From: Seminavis robusta
Taxonomy: Eukaryota > Bacillariophyta > Bacillariophyceae > Naviculales > Naviculaceae
Length of the DNA stretch: 64,000 bases
Direction: 5' to 3'
Assembly (NCBI GenBank): GCA_903772945.1
Contig: CAICTM010000484.1
Location: 1-64,000 of the forward strand
Under the pieces are notes generated by a model that did not search any database, had not been told where the DNA came from, and saw nothing but the letters and a program-made list of their open reading frames with translations. Shown here piece after piece: positions 12,431-24,700 of the stretch. The translations under genes and the position numbers were made by a program. How positions within the stretch are numbered: position 1 is the stretch's first letter; the number at the start of each line of letters is the position of its first letter.

Positions 12431-12706
12431 GGATCTGGCTAGCTCCACCGCCACCATACTTAGTTGAACATAGCAACGAGAAGTTATTGACGGACCAACA
12501 TCCGCGTAGTACTGATTCACCTGGCAATGACGTCTAACGGTTTGTCTATATTAATAGTATATTTTTATGTCTTCTGGTTTGTTTCTCGTTCGGCGAGATT
12601 TCTTGGTGCTCTATCTTCAGCAATGCTGTATATGAAAGTATGAATGTCATCCTTTGGTGATTTAGCGGGAGCTGGTTGCCTCTTGATTCATCGCACAGCA
12701 GACTTC
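12431..12706. other. intergenic, no gene seen
   Basis: Together with 12081-12372 this separates the LRR gene from the convergent minus-strand small gene. CTAGCTAGCTAG-type words occur at about 12308-12325. No coding or RNA feature was recognised. Confidence 0.5.
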
Positions 12707-13048
12707 CTATTGGTCAGAGAAAGTCTCCATTCGGTCCAATGATCGGGCATAGACCAGGTCCAACATCTCAGATCGGTATGCTCCGATGGTCTCGTCGCTT
12801 CCAAAGGCGGGAACATCGACAGCTTTTGGTTTGTTGATCAAGGACTCGTCATTGGCTTGTACTGTGTTGGAAAGGAACGTGGCCTTGGTGGCTTGCTTCT
12901 CGACCAATGCTGGCACTCGTTGGCGCATGCTCTTCATAGCTGCCACTGGGTTCACAATCGGTCGCATGATAAATGTCACAAAGGCGAGTGACTCGGCACT
13001 GACAAAGAAGGTGGCAAAAAGAAGAACGATCAGTTTCATCATCATCAT
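12707..13048 (-). CDS. small secreted or plastid-directed protein, unknown
   Basis: The frame is open further upstream, but the best start is the first Met of MMMMKLIVLLFATFFVSAES at 13048, because it opens a clear hydrophobic signal peptide. The product has about 113 residues. The likely cleavage zone reads SAESLAFVTF. A Phe right after the cleavage site is the hallmark of diatom bipartite plastid targeting (the ASAFAP motif), so plastid import is possible, though the fit is loose. The rest is short, charged and of no family I recognise (RSEMLDLVYARSLDRMETFSDQ at the end). It is convergent with the LRR gene. Confidence 0.55.
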   Translation of the reverse strand: MMMMKLIVLLFATFFVSAESLAFVTFIMRPIVNPVAAMKSMRQRVPALVEKQATKATFLSNTVQANDESLINKPKAVDVPAFGSDETIGAYRSEMLDLVYARSLDRMETFSDQ

Positions 13049-13141
13049 GGTTGGCAGAAGGTGTTTAGTTGATTGATTAGTTGTGGTTTTGGTTGTCTCT
13101 GTTGAGGTTTGTGAGCCCCAACAACTTGAAAGAAATTTCAA

Positions 13142-14533
13142 ACGGAGTAGCGAAGTTTTTTGATGTTTTGAACTTTTTTGAAGGTGGCCGGTTTATTTTG
13201 TGAGCAGGGTTGATCTTGGGTTGTCATTGTTGTCAATGCCAGTCTTTGTTCTCTGGTTCGGCTCCTGTTAAATCTTGAATGACTCCTATCCGTTTCACTT
13301 AAACCCTCAATGCCTGGATTCGAGAACTGCACCCGACAGGGGTTCCGACTTTGACATCCTGGATGGACGTGGCACTGAATCTTTGATGATGGCCTTCTAA
13401 AGGCCACACCGTCGACCAATCACAGAGTACCTAAACCGGGACATCCTCTCTTTTGGTTGCAATCCCGATGTATTTGACAGGAGCCGAAGACAGCATGCCG
13501 TTCTCCGATCTCGGAGTTGTCGTGCATGTTCCCAGTGCCCGCGCTGCTTCCGGTACCGCGGCTGGGAGTTGACACTTGGTCAGTCATCATGCATGCCGCA
13601 GCTCATGCTGCTTCCCTTGCTGGTTGTGTGTCGAGCGGTCACCGAAGCCAAGGAGCATTCCTCAGTCTTCCTCAGTCTGAACTGATGGCTGATGGTGTGG
13701 AGGAGGGCGCAGAGCGCAGAGGGAGGTTGCGAGCAAAACAAGCAGTTTCCTGCAGCAGCGCCAAACAGCTGGAGGCCCAGCCACTGCCTGGGCCAAACAA
13801 AGGCAGCAGTGCCAAACAGCTGCTTTACTAGCCACTCAGTGCTTCAGGTTGTGTAAAGTTGTTGATAGCCAAACTTTTTTTATAGCCGCTTGCTTCTTTC
13901 AATGCCAACAAAACACAGTACTCGTACATGTACTCTCAGATGATGTTTTTCATGCAGTCCTGCCCTTGCGAAAGCTACAGTGTACCCATCTGAGCCAAGC
14001 TCTTTGGCCACCGTAGCGTACTAATCTGCAATTCATCCCCTGATCCCCAGACCTACCGTCCGGTAGTCCTGAATTTTGACTCTCTAAAGTTTGGCCTGGC
14101 CCTCTCTTGTAAAGATAATCTTCCACTCTAAACCCCCTTTTTTAACAGCTATGCTGAAATGATTGACTCACCAGTACCGTATCGCACCGGTGCTGGCACA
14201 ATCAATAAAATTGGTGCCCGGGTGGATCTCTGAAATCTTTTGATTACATCTAGTGACTCAGAGCCAGCATCTTTCGTGCCAATGCTTGAATCTTACAAAG
14301 CAACAGCCAATTTTCAGAAGCGTTGGGTCTCTCAAGGTGTTGGATACGGTATGGTACATGTAACAGGAGCGAGAGGAGAGGATGGTGCTGGTCTCTCTCA
14401 AGAGCTACTTCGGAGTAGCTAGCAAGGTCGTGTGCAATTGATTGTCTCTCTTATCGTGGTATAGATTCCCTTTGCTCACAAACACACAAAACGCAACGAA
14501 CATCAAACATCAAACATCAAATTCATTGACACC
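13142..14533. other. intergenic, no gene supported
   Basis: This is a 1.4-kb stretch with only chance frames (for example 13517-13831, rich in Ala, Ser and Gly with no motif). CAACGAACATCAAACATCAAACATC repeats just before 14534 look like the 5' leader of the PDZ gene. Confidence 0.5.
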
Positions 14534-15454
14534 ATGACGGAAGCATCTGCCAGATACATCGACTTGACCCTCCTCAGTGGCCTGGAACCAGCCATGTCGC
14601 CAGAAGAACAAGCCCGTGTAACGGAAATGTTAGTCTCTGGCGACAAGAACGAATTGGCCAAAGCCGCTCATGTCCTTTACGACCTGGGCGTGCTCTTGAA
14701 ACAAGGAATGCTCTTTAGCAACCGCAGCGAAAAGGCCAAAAGCCAGCTCCAAGCTTCCTTTCAAAAGGAATTCAAATCATCAAAGAATCGTCCTGCTTTT
14801 AATGATCGCGATACACGGGTGTCCGAGGAAAAGAAACAAAATGATTTCGATCGGGACATTCGATCCCATGCGCTTCCTCTGCCAGTCCGAATGCCACGCA
14901 TGGTTATTGTCGAGGCATATGATCCTGATGGAACTCCGGAGGAACGCAAGCTCTTGCCAGGCACCAAAACAACAAAGCCATCTCTGAACTTTTGCGATGA
15001 TCCTTGGGATGGGACTCTGGGCGCTGCTTTCACAAAGTTGGAAGTCACCAAGAGCAGTGACACTGGAGGAGGCATCAAAAAGTTTTTCAAGCCCAAGAAA
15101 GAGGTCATCCCCACGACAACTTCCTCTTCCAAAACGGTGGACACCACGCTAAAGTTTTCGCCCGGGTTTGATGCCATTGCGGACCGAATGGATGGAGGAT
15201 ACTCGGCTAAACTCACGCTCCACGACGAACCACGAGTCCTCATTTCTTCTCTTCACAATGATGCTGCAAAGGTGGGCTTGCAGAAGGGCGATGTCGTCAC
15301 TCACATCAATGGAGAGGAGTTTCTAGGCAATGCTCAAGAGTTGAACTTTATCATCAAGGAACACTATGCCAATGCCGGAGCTGGGGACAAACTAGAGTTG
15401 GTGGTCAATGCGGAGCAATGTGTTGCCAAAGCACTTCAACTGCGTGCCATGTGA
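14534..15454 (+). CDS. PDZ-domain protein
   Basis: This is a 306-residue single-exon protein. The N-terminal third is helical and charged. The middle (about 70-200) is basic and low in structure, with a KKFFKPKKE patch. Residues about 225-300 form a PDZ domain: a carboxylate-binding strand RVLISSLH, then GLQKGDVVTHINGEEF, the standard GLxxGDxIxxING signature, and a final strand DKLELVV. No signal peptide or membrane segment is seen, so it is probably cytosolic or nuclear. PDZ domains bind C-terminal peptides of partner proteins; the partner cannot be told. The leader before the ATG has short CATCAAA repeats. The domain call is firm, the role unknown. Confidence 0.8.
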   Translation: MTEASARYIDLTLLSGLEPAMSPEEQARVTEMLVSGDKNELAKAAHVLYDLGVLLKQGMLFSNRSEKAKSQLQASFQKEFKSSKNRPAFNDRDTRVSEEKKQNDFDRDIRSHALPLPVRMPRMVIVEAYDPDGTPEERKLLPGTKTTKPSLNFCDDPWDGTLGAAFTKLEVTKSSDTGGGIKKFFKPKKEVIPTTTSSSKTVDTTLKFSPGFDAIADRMDGGYSAKLTLHDEPRVLISSLHNDAAKVGLQKGDVVTHINGEEFLGNAQELNFIIKEHYANAGAGDKLELVVNAEQCVAKALQLRAM

Positions 15455-15706
15455 GGAATTTGACTTCAATCGTGGCATGCATGGCTATGACTGGGTCTCG
15501 GAGGCTGTCGTACGGAAAGGACAGAGTTGAGTTTGGAAAGAAATATCCCGTCGAGCAAACTTCGAGGCTCAGTCACCGCTCTGCGTGCTTATGGTTATTG
15601 TGCTATCTACGGTATAGATGTAGTAACTATTCAAAGGATTGATAGATAGAACAAAATTGAGTCGAGTCAAGTCAAGTCAAGTTAGTCTACTTGCGAATGT
15701 GTTAGT

Positions 15707-17250
15707 TCAGGCATACAACCATGAACTATCAAGCCCCAAGAAGAAATCATATTTGATTGCCTTCTTCAATGCTGATGGAGTAACAGTTTTTGCTTTCTGC
15801 GACGTTTCCGATGTGTACTCTTGCTTCATTTTCTGGTTCTGTTCCAACATCCACGTCTCCATCGCCTTGGCGGATTTCAATCCGTGTCGCTTGATAATTT
15901 CGGAAGCAAACAGGGCATCGCGTAGATTGTCAATGTTCAAATGTGGGGAGCGGCATCGTTGACTATTGCTGAACATGTCCGGAAAGGCTTCTTCCAAGCG
16001 GGATGCTCCATCGTTGATGACCTTTCGATCTTTCTCCGTCAGCTTGATTCCGGGCAAGTCTACCAATTTGACGGGTTCCGCTTTGTTGATTTCCAAAAAG
16101 ATCTCCTGCGCATGAGCCGAGGAGGATGTTTCACTACTGCTGCTGTCTGTTCCCTGCTGATTGTCTTCTGGAAACACTTCGACTAGAATGGAGTCCAAAT
16201 CAAAGAATTCACTCTGGTCTTCTGCAGCCTCTTTCTTTTCCTCCAAAAGGGTCATCATTGCGACTGAAACATGCATAGGGAAGTATTTCAATGAGAAAAC
16301 ATCATATTTGACTTGTCATCTGACGAACTGACGAAGCTTGTGTCACCAAAAATCAATCAGACAGCACTGCCAAAACTAAAATAAATCATGAATGAATGAA
16401 AGCTCGCCTACGTACCTCGATGTTGTCCATCAATAATACTCAATGCCCCCTTGGAGTCCTCGTATAATGCAATGATGCCAGGCATGCCCAAATGAAGAGT
16501 TTTCATTTTGTCTTCTGCCATGTCCTTGGCTCTCTTGTGACGATACGTGCGTTGCTTTTTCCAGACAGGAAGTGTTTTAAGGACCTGAATGCTGGTGATA
16601 TGGATTCGCTTGTATCCCAAATCGACAATGGCAGTTCCCAAAATGGGATGATCACTAATGGCAGTGGGTTCTTGATAGAACGACTCTTGCTGTTCTTCTT
16701 TTTCGGCCACTAGTTTCTGTTGTTTTTCCTCCTTGTCTTTTTCCACGTCCTTCTGCCAGGTTTCAAAGTTCAAGCGTCGTTGTTGGATGATCAGTTCATT
16801 TTCCACACGTTTTCGGGTAGCTTCTTCCGCCTCGGCGGTCAGTTTGGCTTGTTGTTGTTTCAATGCTGCCGTTAGCTTTTGCGCTTCTTCGGCCCGTGCT
16901 GCCGCCACGGCTTCTTGAATGGAATGTTTGGTTTCTTGTTGAATTTCTTCCTCACTTTTGCCTTTTTGTTCTTGTGGATTTTCAATGTTCAACCGACCTA
17001 GCAGCACCTTTTGCTCGTCTTTCGAAAGACTCTCCGTCAAACTGGTGGCAATTCTCCAGCGGAGTTGGGAATAGTAGTGCGCTGCCGAATCCAACAGGGA
17101 TTCCGGCTTGGACGATCGACCAGACGACGATTGGCATCGAATCAGAATCGGTTGCTGTTGTTTGGATCCAAATGTAGAAGAAGAAGAAGCGTAGCGCCCC
17201 GCGACAACACATCGCCTCAATGTCATAGAAGCCATGGTGGAAGAAACCAT
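15707..17250 (-). CDS. DGQHR-motif (ParB/sulfiredoxin-fold) protein, two exons, organelle-like presequence
   Basis: Exon 1 is 17250-16416 and exon 2 is 16263-15707. The 152-bp intron (16264-16415) has GAG/GTACGT at the donor and TTTCAG at the acceptor. The join is phase 1 and restores the motif DGQHRVAMMTLLEEKK. The protein has about 463 residues. The first ~45 are rich in Ser, Arg and Ala with almost no acidic residues, like a mitochondrial presequence. Then comes a long coiled coil rich in Glu, Gln, Lys and Ala (about 95-185). The DGQHR domain starts at about 195 (HPILGTAIVDLGYKRIHI). DGQHR is the nucleotide-binding loop of the ParB/Srx-like fold, also used by DndB proteins. The C-terminal half is helical. 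Substrate and role are unknown. The gene is convergent with the PDZ gene. Confidence 0.75.
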
Positions 17251-17417
17251 ACGGTGTGTCTCGCTACTTCTTTAGCTTGCTTGGTTTAAGCTACCAACAA
17301 AGTACGGTAGAATGAAGATCGCCTCTTGGACTTCTTGTGGCGAAACGAGAGGAGAGCCAATGACGCGAATGGCTGGCAGCATGAACGATTTCCGGTCCCT
17401 TTCTTTTAGAAATCAAT

Positions 17418-17525
17418 TCAATCGAGAGATCCGACCCGACTCGATTCGATTCAATCGAATGAATCGAATCGAATCAAATCAATTCAATCGAGAGATTTCG
17501 ATTAAATCGAATCGAATCATTAGAA
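17418..17525. repeat. degenerate GAATC/TCGAA simple repeat
   Basis: TCGATTCGATTCAATCGAATG and many overlapping GAATCGAATCAAATC words fill about 100 bases. The same repeat word forms a clean run at about 62908-62957, so it is a dispersed microsatellite-like motif in this genome. Confidence 0.8.
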
Positions 17526-17854
17526 TCAGTGGGATTAGCTGTCGGATTCCACTTTTATGCATACCGGTAGGTCCAGTAGAGCTACTAGCTAGACTATGAT
17601 AGCAAGATCATGTCAATATGGGTCATAGAGGTTGTAAACCTCCCCTCCAGACTAGGATCCAGTTTGTTTCTACAGTGGTTGTCGAATCGGCATTGGCCGT
17701 TTCTCTTCTTCCCTGGCATGCAGTTGCAAGTTTCGTTTTGGAACTGAACGAACCGGCAGGTTTTGTATTGGGGAAGTGGTACAGTGGTAGGTTTGTACGG
17801 AGTTCTACACAGACGGACCGTTAAAATACAAAACCAGCCGTTATCATTCCATTC

Positions 17855-18001
17855 GAAACGAACCAGCTACTTAAGGACGTCTGTGCCCCATTGGTCTCCG
17901 GACTGACCATCGGGCAGTCGGGCTTGCGCCCTCCCTTAAGCCCTCGGTCAGTCCTCCGACCTTCGGGTCCCTGCCTTACCCTTAAGTAGACGGTTCGTTT
18001 C
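17855..18001. repeat. 147-bp foldback (MITE-like) element
   Basis: The ends form a 22-bp inverted repeat with two mismatches: GAAACGAACC..CTACTTAAGG at 17855-17876 against its complement at 17980-18001. Inside lies a second, weaker inverted pair, GGTCTCCGGACTGACC against GGTCAGTCCTCCGACC (about 17895-17910 and 17945-17965). The whole could fold into a long hairpin. No target duplication could be seen with certainty. Confidence 0.65.
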
Positions 18002-18767
18002 TAATCACTGCGGAGATGGCATCTTTGGTGAGCTTCCTTGATAGGTCGCCCATGCACATCTCTCTCAGGTTGGTAAATCGATGGTAAGACATAGACGTTC
18101 TGATCCATTCGAGGCGGTTGCTCTTGCTCTTCTTGAGGTTGTTGATTTCTTGTAAAATTGGGGTCGTGTCTTGCTTGAAGAGCCCTTGGAGGAGGAGCGA
18201 GTGCGTACGTCCGTACCGGTACCGAACGTCAGCACTAAAAGCTACTCGGTACGGTACATGCAGTACCACCAGTACCAGCAATGCCTAAACAACAGGCATT
18301 ATCTACAGTGACACCTCCAGCTAAACCATCACATCTCCATTACTTAAGCAAGTAAGTTATTGAGTTCCACTGTAGATGGCTGATTTATAAGAACCCTCTT
18401 ACAGTATTCTACACTATGTTCGACTGCCCCTCCCTTCTTTTTTGCATTGGACATCATGGCCTTTAATTAACAAACCTGATGATTATTTGCGTTCTTTTAT
18501 AGAAGCTTTCGTTGGTTCTCGGCGTATTTTTTCACCCGAAGATGCCACCAACGAAAGCTTCATCATCATCTTCCACCCCTCCCCACTCATGCCAAATCGC
18601 TGTCAACAGCTCTCTCAACTATCAACCTTTTCATCACTTCCTCCCCAACAAAGAGCAAAAACACAGAAAATAAACGCACTAGTTGCCTCCAGCATCTTTC
18701 CTTTGTTATCACCCATCGATAAAACAGAATATCTCGCTGGCATCTTTCATCCTTCAGCTACACTACC

Positions 18768-21700
18768 ATGTTAATTGCAACCAAGAAGAGCGCAAGAAGC
18801 GCTCTGAATACTCGGTTTATCCGCTGGGGATGTTGCGCTCTGGTAATTTCCCTGATTCCTCCAGCCGCAACTGCTCAAGATTTCTTGACCTTTGTCCGCT
18901 CGCTTCCTTCCAAGTACGAGCGTCGCCAGTTCTGGTTCTACTGGTTCCTCTACAGGCAGAAACAAAATTCAGAGTCGAGAAAGGGCGTCAGCTGCGACTA
19001 CGACGATCCCGAGACTTTGAACCTTTTGTGCCCTCCAACACTTGCCCCAATGATTCGTGAGGAGCATGACACCGTTGTTCCCTGGCCCATTGATTGCATC
19101 GATGAGCCAGAGCTCCCAGGTTGTGAGAAGGCAACCACCACGAGCAGCCCATCATTAGGGATAGAAATAAATGAGCAACCAACTGGAGCTTCGGGAACCG
19201 CCAACCTCATCAACAGCAACGGCGAGGACGACTTCGATGCCTACTTTGAGTGCTTGGGAAATCGAGAGATCGACAACCGCTTTTGTCAACGTCCAGATAC
19301 CCCTGCGCCAGGATATTATCATCATGTCACGACGGCACCACTTACCCACCCCAATGGCGGAGAAGAAGTCAATCAACACAATGTTTTTGGGAGCATTTCC
19401 AGACCGACGGATGAGAATCAACAGCACAATGCTTTTGGTAGCATTTCCAGACCGAGTGAGGAAGCAGATCCCGATGAGCACCTCTTCTACATTGATTCCA
19501 TTAACTTTGATGTCACTGTTACTCGCCCTCCCTTTACATACCAAGGCGCCAACGAAGGGACGGCCGAACATGATGGTTGTCAGGGGACCTTGTCTCTAGA
19601 ACCCATTGGCGGGGTTAGTGCTACAAGCCAGACATTCCCAGAGCTACCTCCCATTCAGTTGGTCCGTGCGGCAAAGGATCAATCTCAGGTGGGTGCAGTT
19701 CACTTTTCTGTGAGCCAAACACTCATGGAGGATCGCTTGGTGGATGGAATGGCGCTGGTATACCCTGGCATTCGGAGAACACCAGGAATCTTCATGTTGT
19801 GCGACCGAAAGAACCAAGTTCCCTGGGGCGCCACTAGATATTATGCCGCCGCCTGTGGATTCGATGGATTTGCCGACATTGAGTTATATTTCTATTCAAG
19901 TGAATTGCCAGCTGGTGGCGACACGGTAGAATTGCCAAAATATTGTGACGAATGGGAAACCACTACCGAACCCAGCTCAACAAAAACTGTGGGATATCAA
20001 GCTCGACTCCCCTGTACTTGTGATCCAATACTTTTCGACCCGAAGGAAATGTTTGGCTCAACGGATCTTCGTGAAGACCATGACACTGGGTTGGAAATCG
20101 ATTTTATTCCTTGCGAAGATGTGAACCTAACTCGCATCGAGCCGACAGGAGACGACACTGAACATCTTGTACCAGGCCTTCCTCCTGTTGATTTGCTGTA
20201 CTCCGATGGAGCCACGGTAAAGTTTTCGGTATCCCAGACTATCAAGGAAGGAATCGTCAATGGGATGGCTGTTGTTTTTCCTGCGTTGGAAGGCGGCATC
20301 ACTTGCGATAGGTTCGATGATGTGGTCTGGGGCTCGACCAAGTACTACGATGCACTTTGCCGAAACGGCGCTGCTCACGTTCTGCTCTCATTCTATGATG
20401 TGACCTTGGACTCACCAATTAATGAGCAAGCATCCACGTTTTGCAATCCTTGGAAGGATTCTTCGGGCTATTTGATCAGTTACATGGCATACTTGCCGTG
20501 TGACTTTTGTGATAATAGTACCTACGCTCCCACGTTTGTGCCCTTCAGTGCCACTCCGTTTGTGGTCCCGCCATTCAATGAAAGTACAGCTGTACCGACT
20601 GGAGAAAATGAAACCTTGACTCCTTCACAGACACCGGAGACCGGGCCCACAGCTGGGTGCATGGTTTCTCTGCAAAGGCAACATGGGAATGTGACCCCAG
20701 AGCTACCACCCATTGAGATTCTTTCCTATGATGAGGATTATGTCAGCTTTTCTGTGTCACAAACATTCAAGGAATCTGGCGGCATCAGTTGGATGGGAGT
20801 TGCTTACAAATCTGCAGAAGAGGGCGGAACTGCCAAGCTGGTCTGTGATGAAAGTGTAAATTTACCCTGGGGAAAGACTCTGTTTTTTCGAGCTGCTTGC
20901 AAACAAGCGACGTCAGATGTTTTACTCTATTTGCTCTATGGCACCTTGGGAAATGTGTCAAATACGTTTCCTGGCGCCTGCAATGGTTGGCACAACAACA
21001 AGGGTTATACTGAAAGCTTCAAAGCAATTCTTCCTTGTCACTGCCAAACAAACAGTATAACTGAACCAGACATTTCTCCTTCTGCCCTTTCATTGCTGGG
21101 GAACCCTACATTATCCCCTAGCATCGAGGGAGACTTGAAGGAGCCTTCCCTTATGCCATTCAATACACAGTTGCAAGATTTGCCAATGCCTGCATCAGCA
21201 ATCCACACCACAAAGTGTTTAGCTATTGTGATACCACAGGATTCCACCTACATACCACAGCTTCCACCCATTATGATCCAGGCCTACAACAATGAATCCG
21301 TCAGCTTCTCAGTCTCCCAGACATTCAAGGAGAGTGGGGAGATCAATTGGCTGGGGGTTTTGTACCCTTCTCTGGAAGATGGTGGAAACCCAAAGCAAGT
21401 ATGCAATGCAATGGAAAAAATACCCTGGGGAACAACAAAATACTATGAAGCCGCCTGCACTCAGCATAATGCAGAAGTTTTGCTGTATGTGGATGATGAC
21501 AAGTTCACAGCTGAATCAACCAGCTTTCCCCAAGCTTGCATTGATTGGAGCAACAAGCATACATACACCATCAGTTATAAAGCTATACTTCCTTGTCAAT
21601 GCCAAACAATCGATGATCCTTTGGAAGGTAGCCCTCCTTCTGCCCTAACTTTGATGGATGAACCAACATTGTACCCCAAACCAATCCAAGAAGACACAAG

Positions 21701-24700
21701 CATGCCCTCAAAAGCTTATCCTACAATGAACCCCAGTACCATTAACAACATCAGTAGATCCCCAACTGAGGAATCTGCAAGACCAACGGTGGGCTCTGAA
21801 AGCCCAGCAGTTCCCACAAGTCCCCTGATTGCTTCACCCAGCTCCCCCAGCATGGGTGCCCCCACAACAGGATCTGCTGGGGCACCAAATTCCATTAGCA
21901 GCAGCTCTCCAACCATAGGATCAGGAAACGCACCATCGGCGACCTCTGAAAGCCCCACAGCTACCACAAGTCCCACCATTGCTTTGCCCAGCTCCCCAAA
22001 CATTGGTGCTCCCACAACAGGTTCTTCTAGCCTACCCAGTTCTGGCAGCAGCGGCAGTCCAACCACCGGAGTTGGAAGCGCTCCACCCATGGTTCCTGGC
22101 AAACCAGGTGGTCCCACAGGTCCCAACATTGTTTCAATCAGCTTCCCAAGCACGAGTGCTCAGACATCAGGATCTTCTGGTTCGCCCAATTCCAGTGGCA
22201 GCAGCTCCCCAACCACAGGATCAGGAAATGCACCAACAGGGGGATCTGACAGTTCTCCTGGTTCAACAAATCCCACCATTGCTACATCAAGTTCCCCGAG
22301 CATAAGTGCTCCCACAACAGGATCTTCAGCTACACCCAATTCCATTCCCTCTCAGACTACAGGAGCAGCAAATACACCAACGGTGGGATCGGACAGCCAA
22401 GGCACTACTGGTACCACAAGTCCCATCATTGCTTTGCCCAGCTCCCCACAAATAACTACTCCCACAACAGGATCATCTGGTATACCCAATTCCAGCAGTA
22501 GTTCCCCCCCAACCACGGGAGCAGGTATCATACCAACAGTGGGATCTGACAGCTCCACAGCTACCACAAGTCCCACAATTGCTTTACCCAGCTCCACAAA
22601 CATCAGTGCTCCCACAACAGGTTCTTCTAGCGCACCCAATTCCAGCAGCAATGACACTCAAACCACAGGAGTAGAAACCACTACAAGACCAAGCATGGGC
22701 TCTGGCAGCCCAGCTGGTCCCACCGTTGCCTCGCCCAGCTCCCCAAGCGTGGGTGGTCCAACCACTGGATCTTCTGGGGCACCCAATTCCGGCAGCAACG
22801 ACACTCCAACCACTGGAGCAGGATCCACCCCGACCATCGGCTCTGGCAGCCCAGCTGGTCCCACCGTTGCCTCGCCCAGCTCCCCAAGCGTGGGTGGTCC
22901 AACCACTGGATCTTCTGGGGCACCCAATTCCGGCAGCAACGACACTCCACCACTGGAGCAGGATCCACCCCGACCATCGGCTCTGGCAGCCCAGCGGTCC
23001 CACCGTTGCCTGCCCAGCTCCCAAGCGTGGGTGGTCCAACCACTGATCTTCTGGGCACCCAATTCCGGCGCAACGACACTCCAACCACTGAGCAGGATCC
23101 ACCCCGACCATCGGCCTGGCACCCAGCTGGTCCACCGTTGCCTCGCCCAGTCCCCAAGCGTGGGTGGTCCAACCCTGGATCTTCTGGGGCACCCAATTCG
23201 GCAGCAACGACACTCCACCACTGGAGCAGGATCCACCCCGACCATCGTCTGGCAGCCCAGCTGGCCACGCTGGTCCCACCGTTGCCTCCCAGTCCCCAAG
23301 CGTGGGTGGTCCAACCACTGGATCTTCTGGGGCACCCAATTCGGCACAACACACTCCAACCACTGGGCAGGATCCACCCCACCATCGGCTCTGGCAACCC
23401 AGCTGTCCCACCGTTGCTCGCCCAGCTCCCCAAGCGTGGGTGGTCCAACACTGGATCTTCTGGGGCACCAATTCCGGCAGCAAGACACTCCAACCACTGG
23501 AGCAGATCCACCCGACCATCGGCTCTGGCGCCCAGCGCCACTGCTGTCCCACCGTTGCCTCGCCCAGCTCCCCAAGCGTGGGTGGTCCAACCACTGGATC
23601 TTCTGGGGCACCCAATTCCGGCAGCAACGACACTCCAACCACTGAGCAGGATCCACCCCGACCATCGGCTCTGGCAGCCCAGCTGGTCCCACCGTTGCCT
23701 CGCCCAGTTCCCCAAGCGTGGGTGGTCAACCACTGGATCTTCTGGGCACCCAATTCCGGCAGCAACACACTCCCCACTGGAGCAGGATCCACCCCGACCA
23801 TCGGCTCTGGCGGCCCAGCTGGTCCCACTGTTGCCTCGCCCAGCTCCCCAAGCGTGGGTGGTCCAACCACTGGATCTTCTGGGGCACCCAATTCCGGCAG
23901 CAATGACACTCCAACCATGAGACCAGGGAGCGATCCTACGGTGGCCTCTTACAGCCCAGCCACTACCGCAAGTCCCACCATTGCTTTGCCCAACTCCCCA
24001 AGCATGAGTGCTCCCACAACAACATCTTCTGTGGCACCCTCTTTGGGCATTGGTGGCACTCCAACTACTGGAGCTGGAACCACCCCAACAGTTGGCACTG
24101 ACAGCCCAACTCCCATGTCAACTGCAAATCCCAGTGGAGCTGCAAGTGGAGCTCCCAGTTTTGGTTTCATGTGTGATTTTGCTCCTCCATCTTGTTTATA
24201 TGAGCCTGATGATGGAGTAGATCGTATATTCTTTTGCATAGATTTTCAGGGTCTCAAAGGCGACGTTTGTGTCACATGGAAAGAGTTGGCATTTTTGGAG
24301 TCAATCGGTACGTTTTTCAAAATTTTAATTGTGGATTCCTGCTCTGTGCCACTAAACAAGTATTGCCCTGGTCTTCAAAAGAGGCTGGTGGCTGTGGACT
24401 TTGCACTGGTAGTGCAAGCCCGATGACGTATCCACACAGCATGCCAGCAGTCTTGTTCAGTGAGCAACCCAGCAGCACATTGTTTTCTCGACCAAGCCAA
24501 AACCCAAGTACTCTGCTTAACTCTGCCCTTAGTGGCAGTCCCAGTGAGGTTGCTTTTGATCCCACTCTGACTCCCAGCAGCAGTCCAAGCATCTCTGCTA
24601 GTGGCAACCCCAGTCTCATCCCCTCCATAGGACCAAGTGACAGTCTCACTAGAAAGCCTACTATTGGGCCTACTGTGTCAACCAGTGACTCTTTCAGTTT

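Larger units (their letters stand above)
17251..18767. other. intergenic with repeats, no gene supported
   Basis: This 1.5-kb stretch holds a TCGAATC-rich satellite-like patch and a foldback element, both listed separately, and GTACCGGTACC words near 18210-18265. A minus-strand frame of about 99 residues (17982-18281) carries a stretch like gag-type repeats of algal retroelements (LREMCMGDLSRKL) but is too short to call. The promoter of the giant secreted gene must lie in its last few hundred bases. Confidence 0.5.

Noticed and set aside
13517-13831. A 104-residue plus-strand frame
   Set aside because: Low-complexity Ala/Ser/Gly composition, no motif and no neighbour support.
17982-18281. 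A retroelement gag fragment on the minus strand
   Set aside because: Only a vague likeness over some 30 residues; it also overlaps the foldback arm.
22584-23918. Long minus-strand frames (up to 444 residues) across the 141-bp repeats
   Set aside because: They are shadows of the tandem Ser/Pro repeats; repeat units without stops are open on the other strand too.
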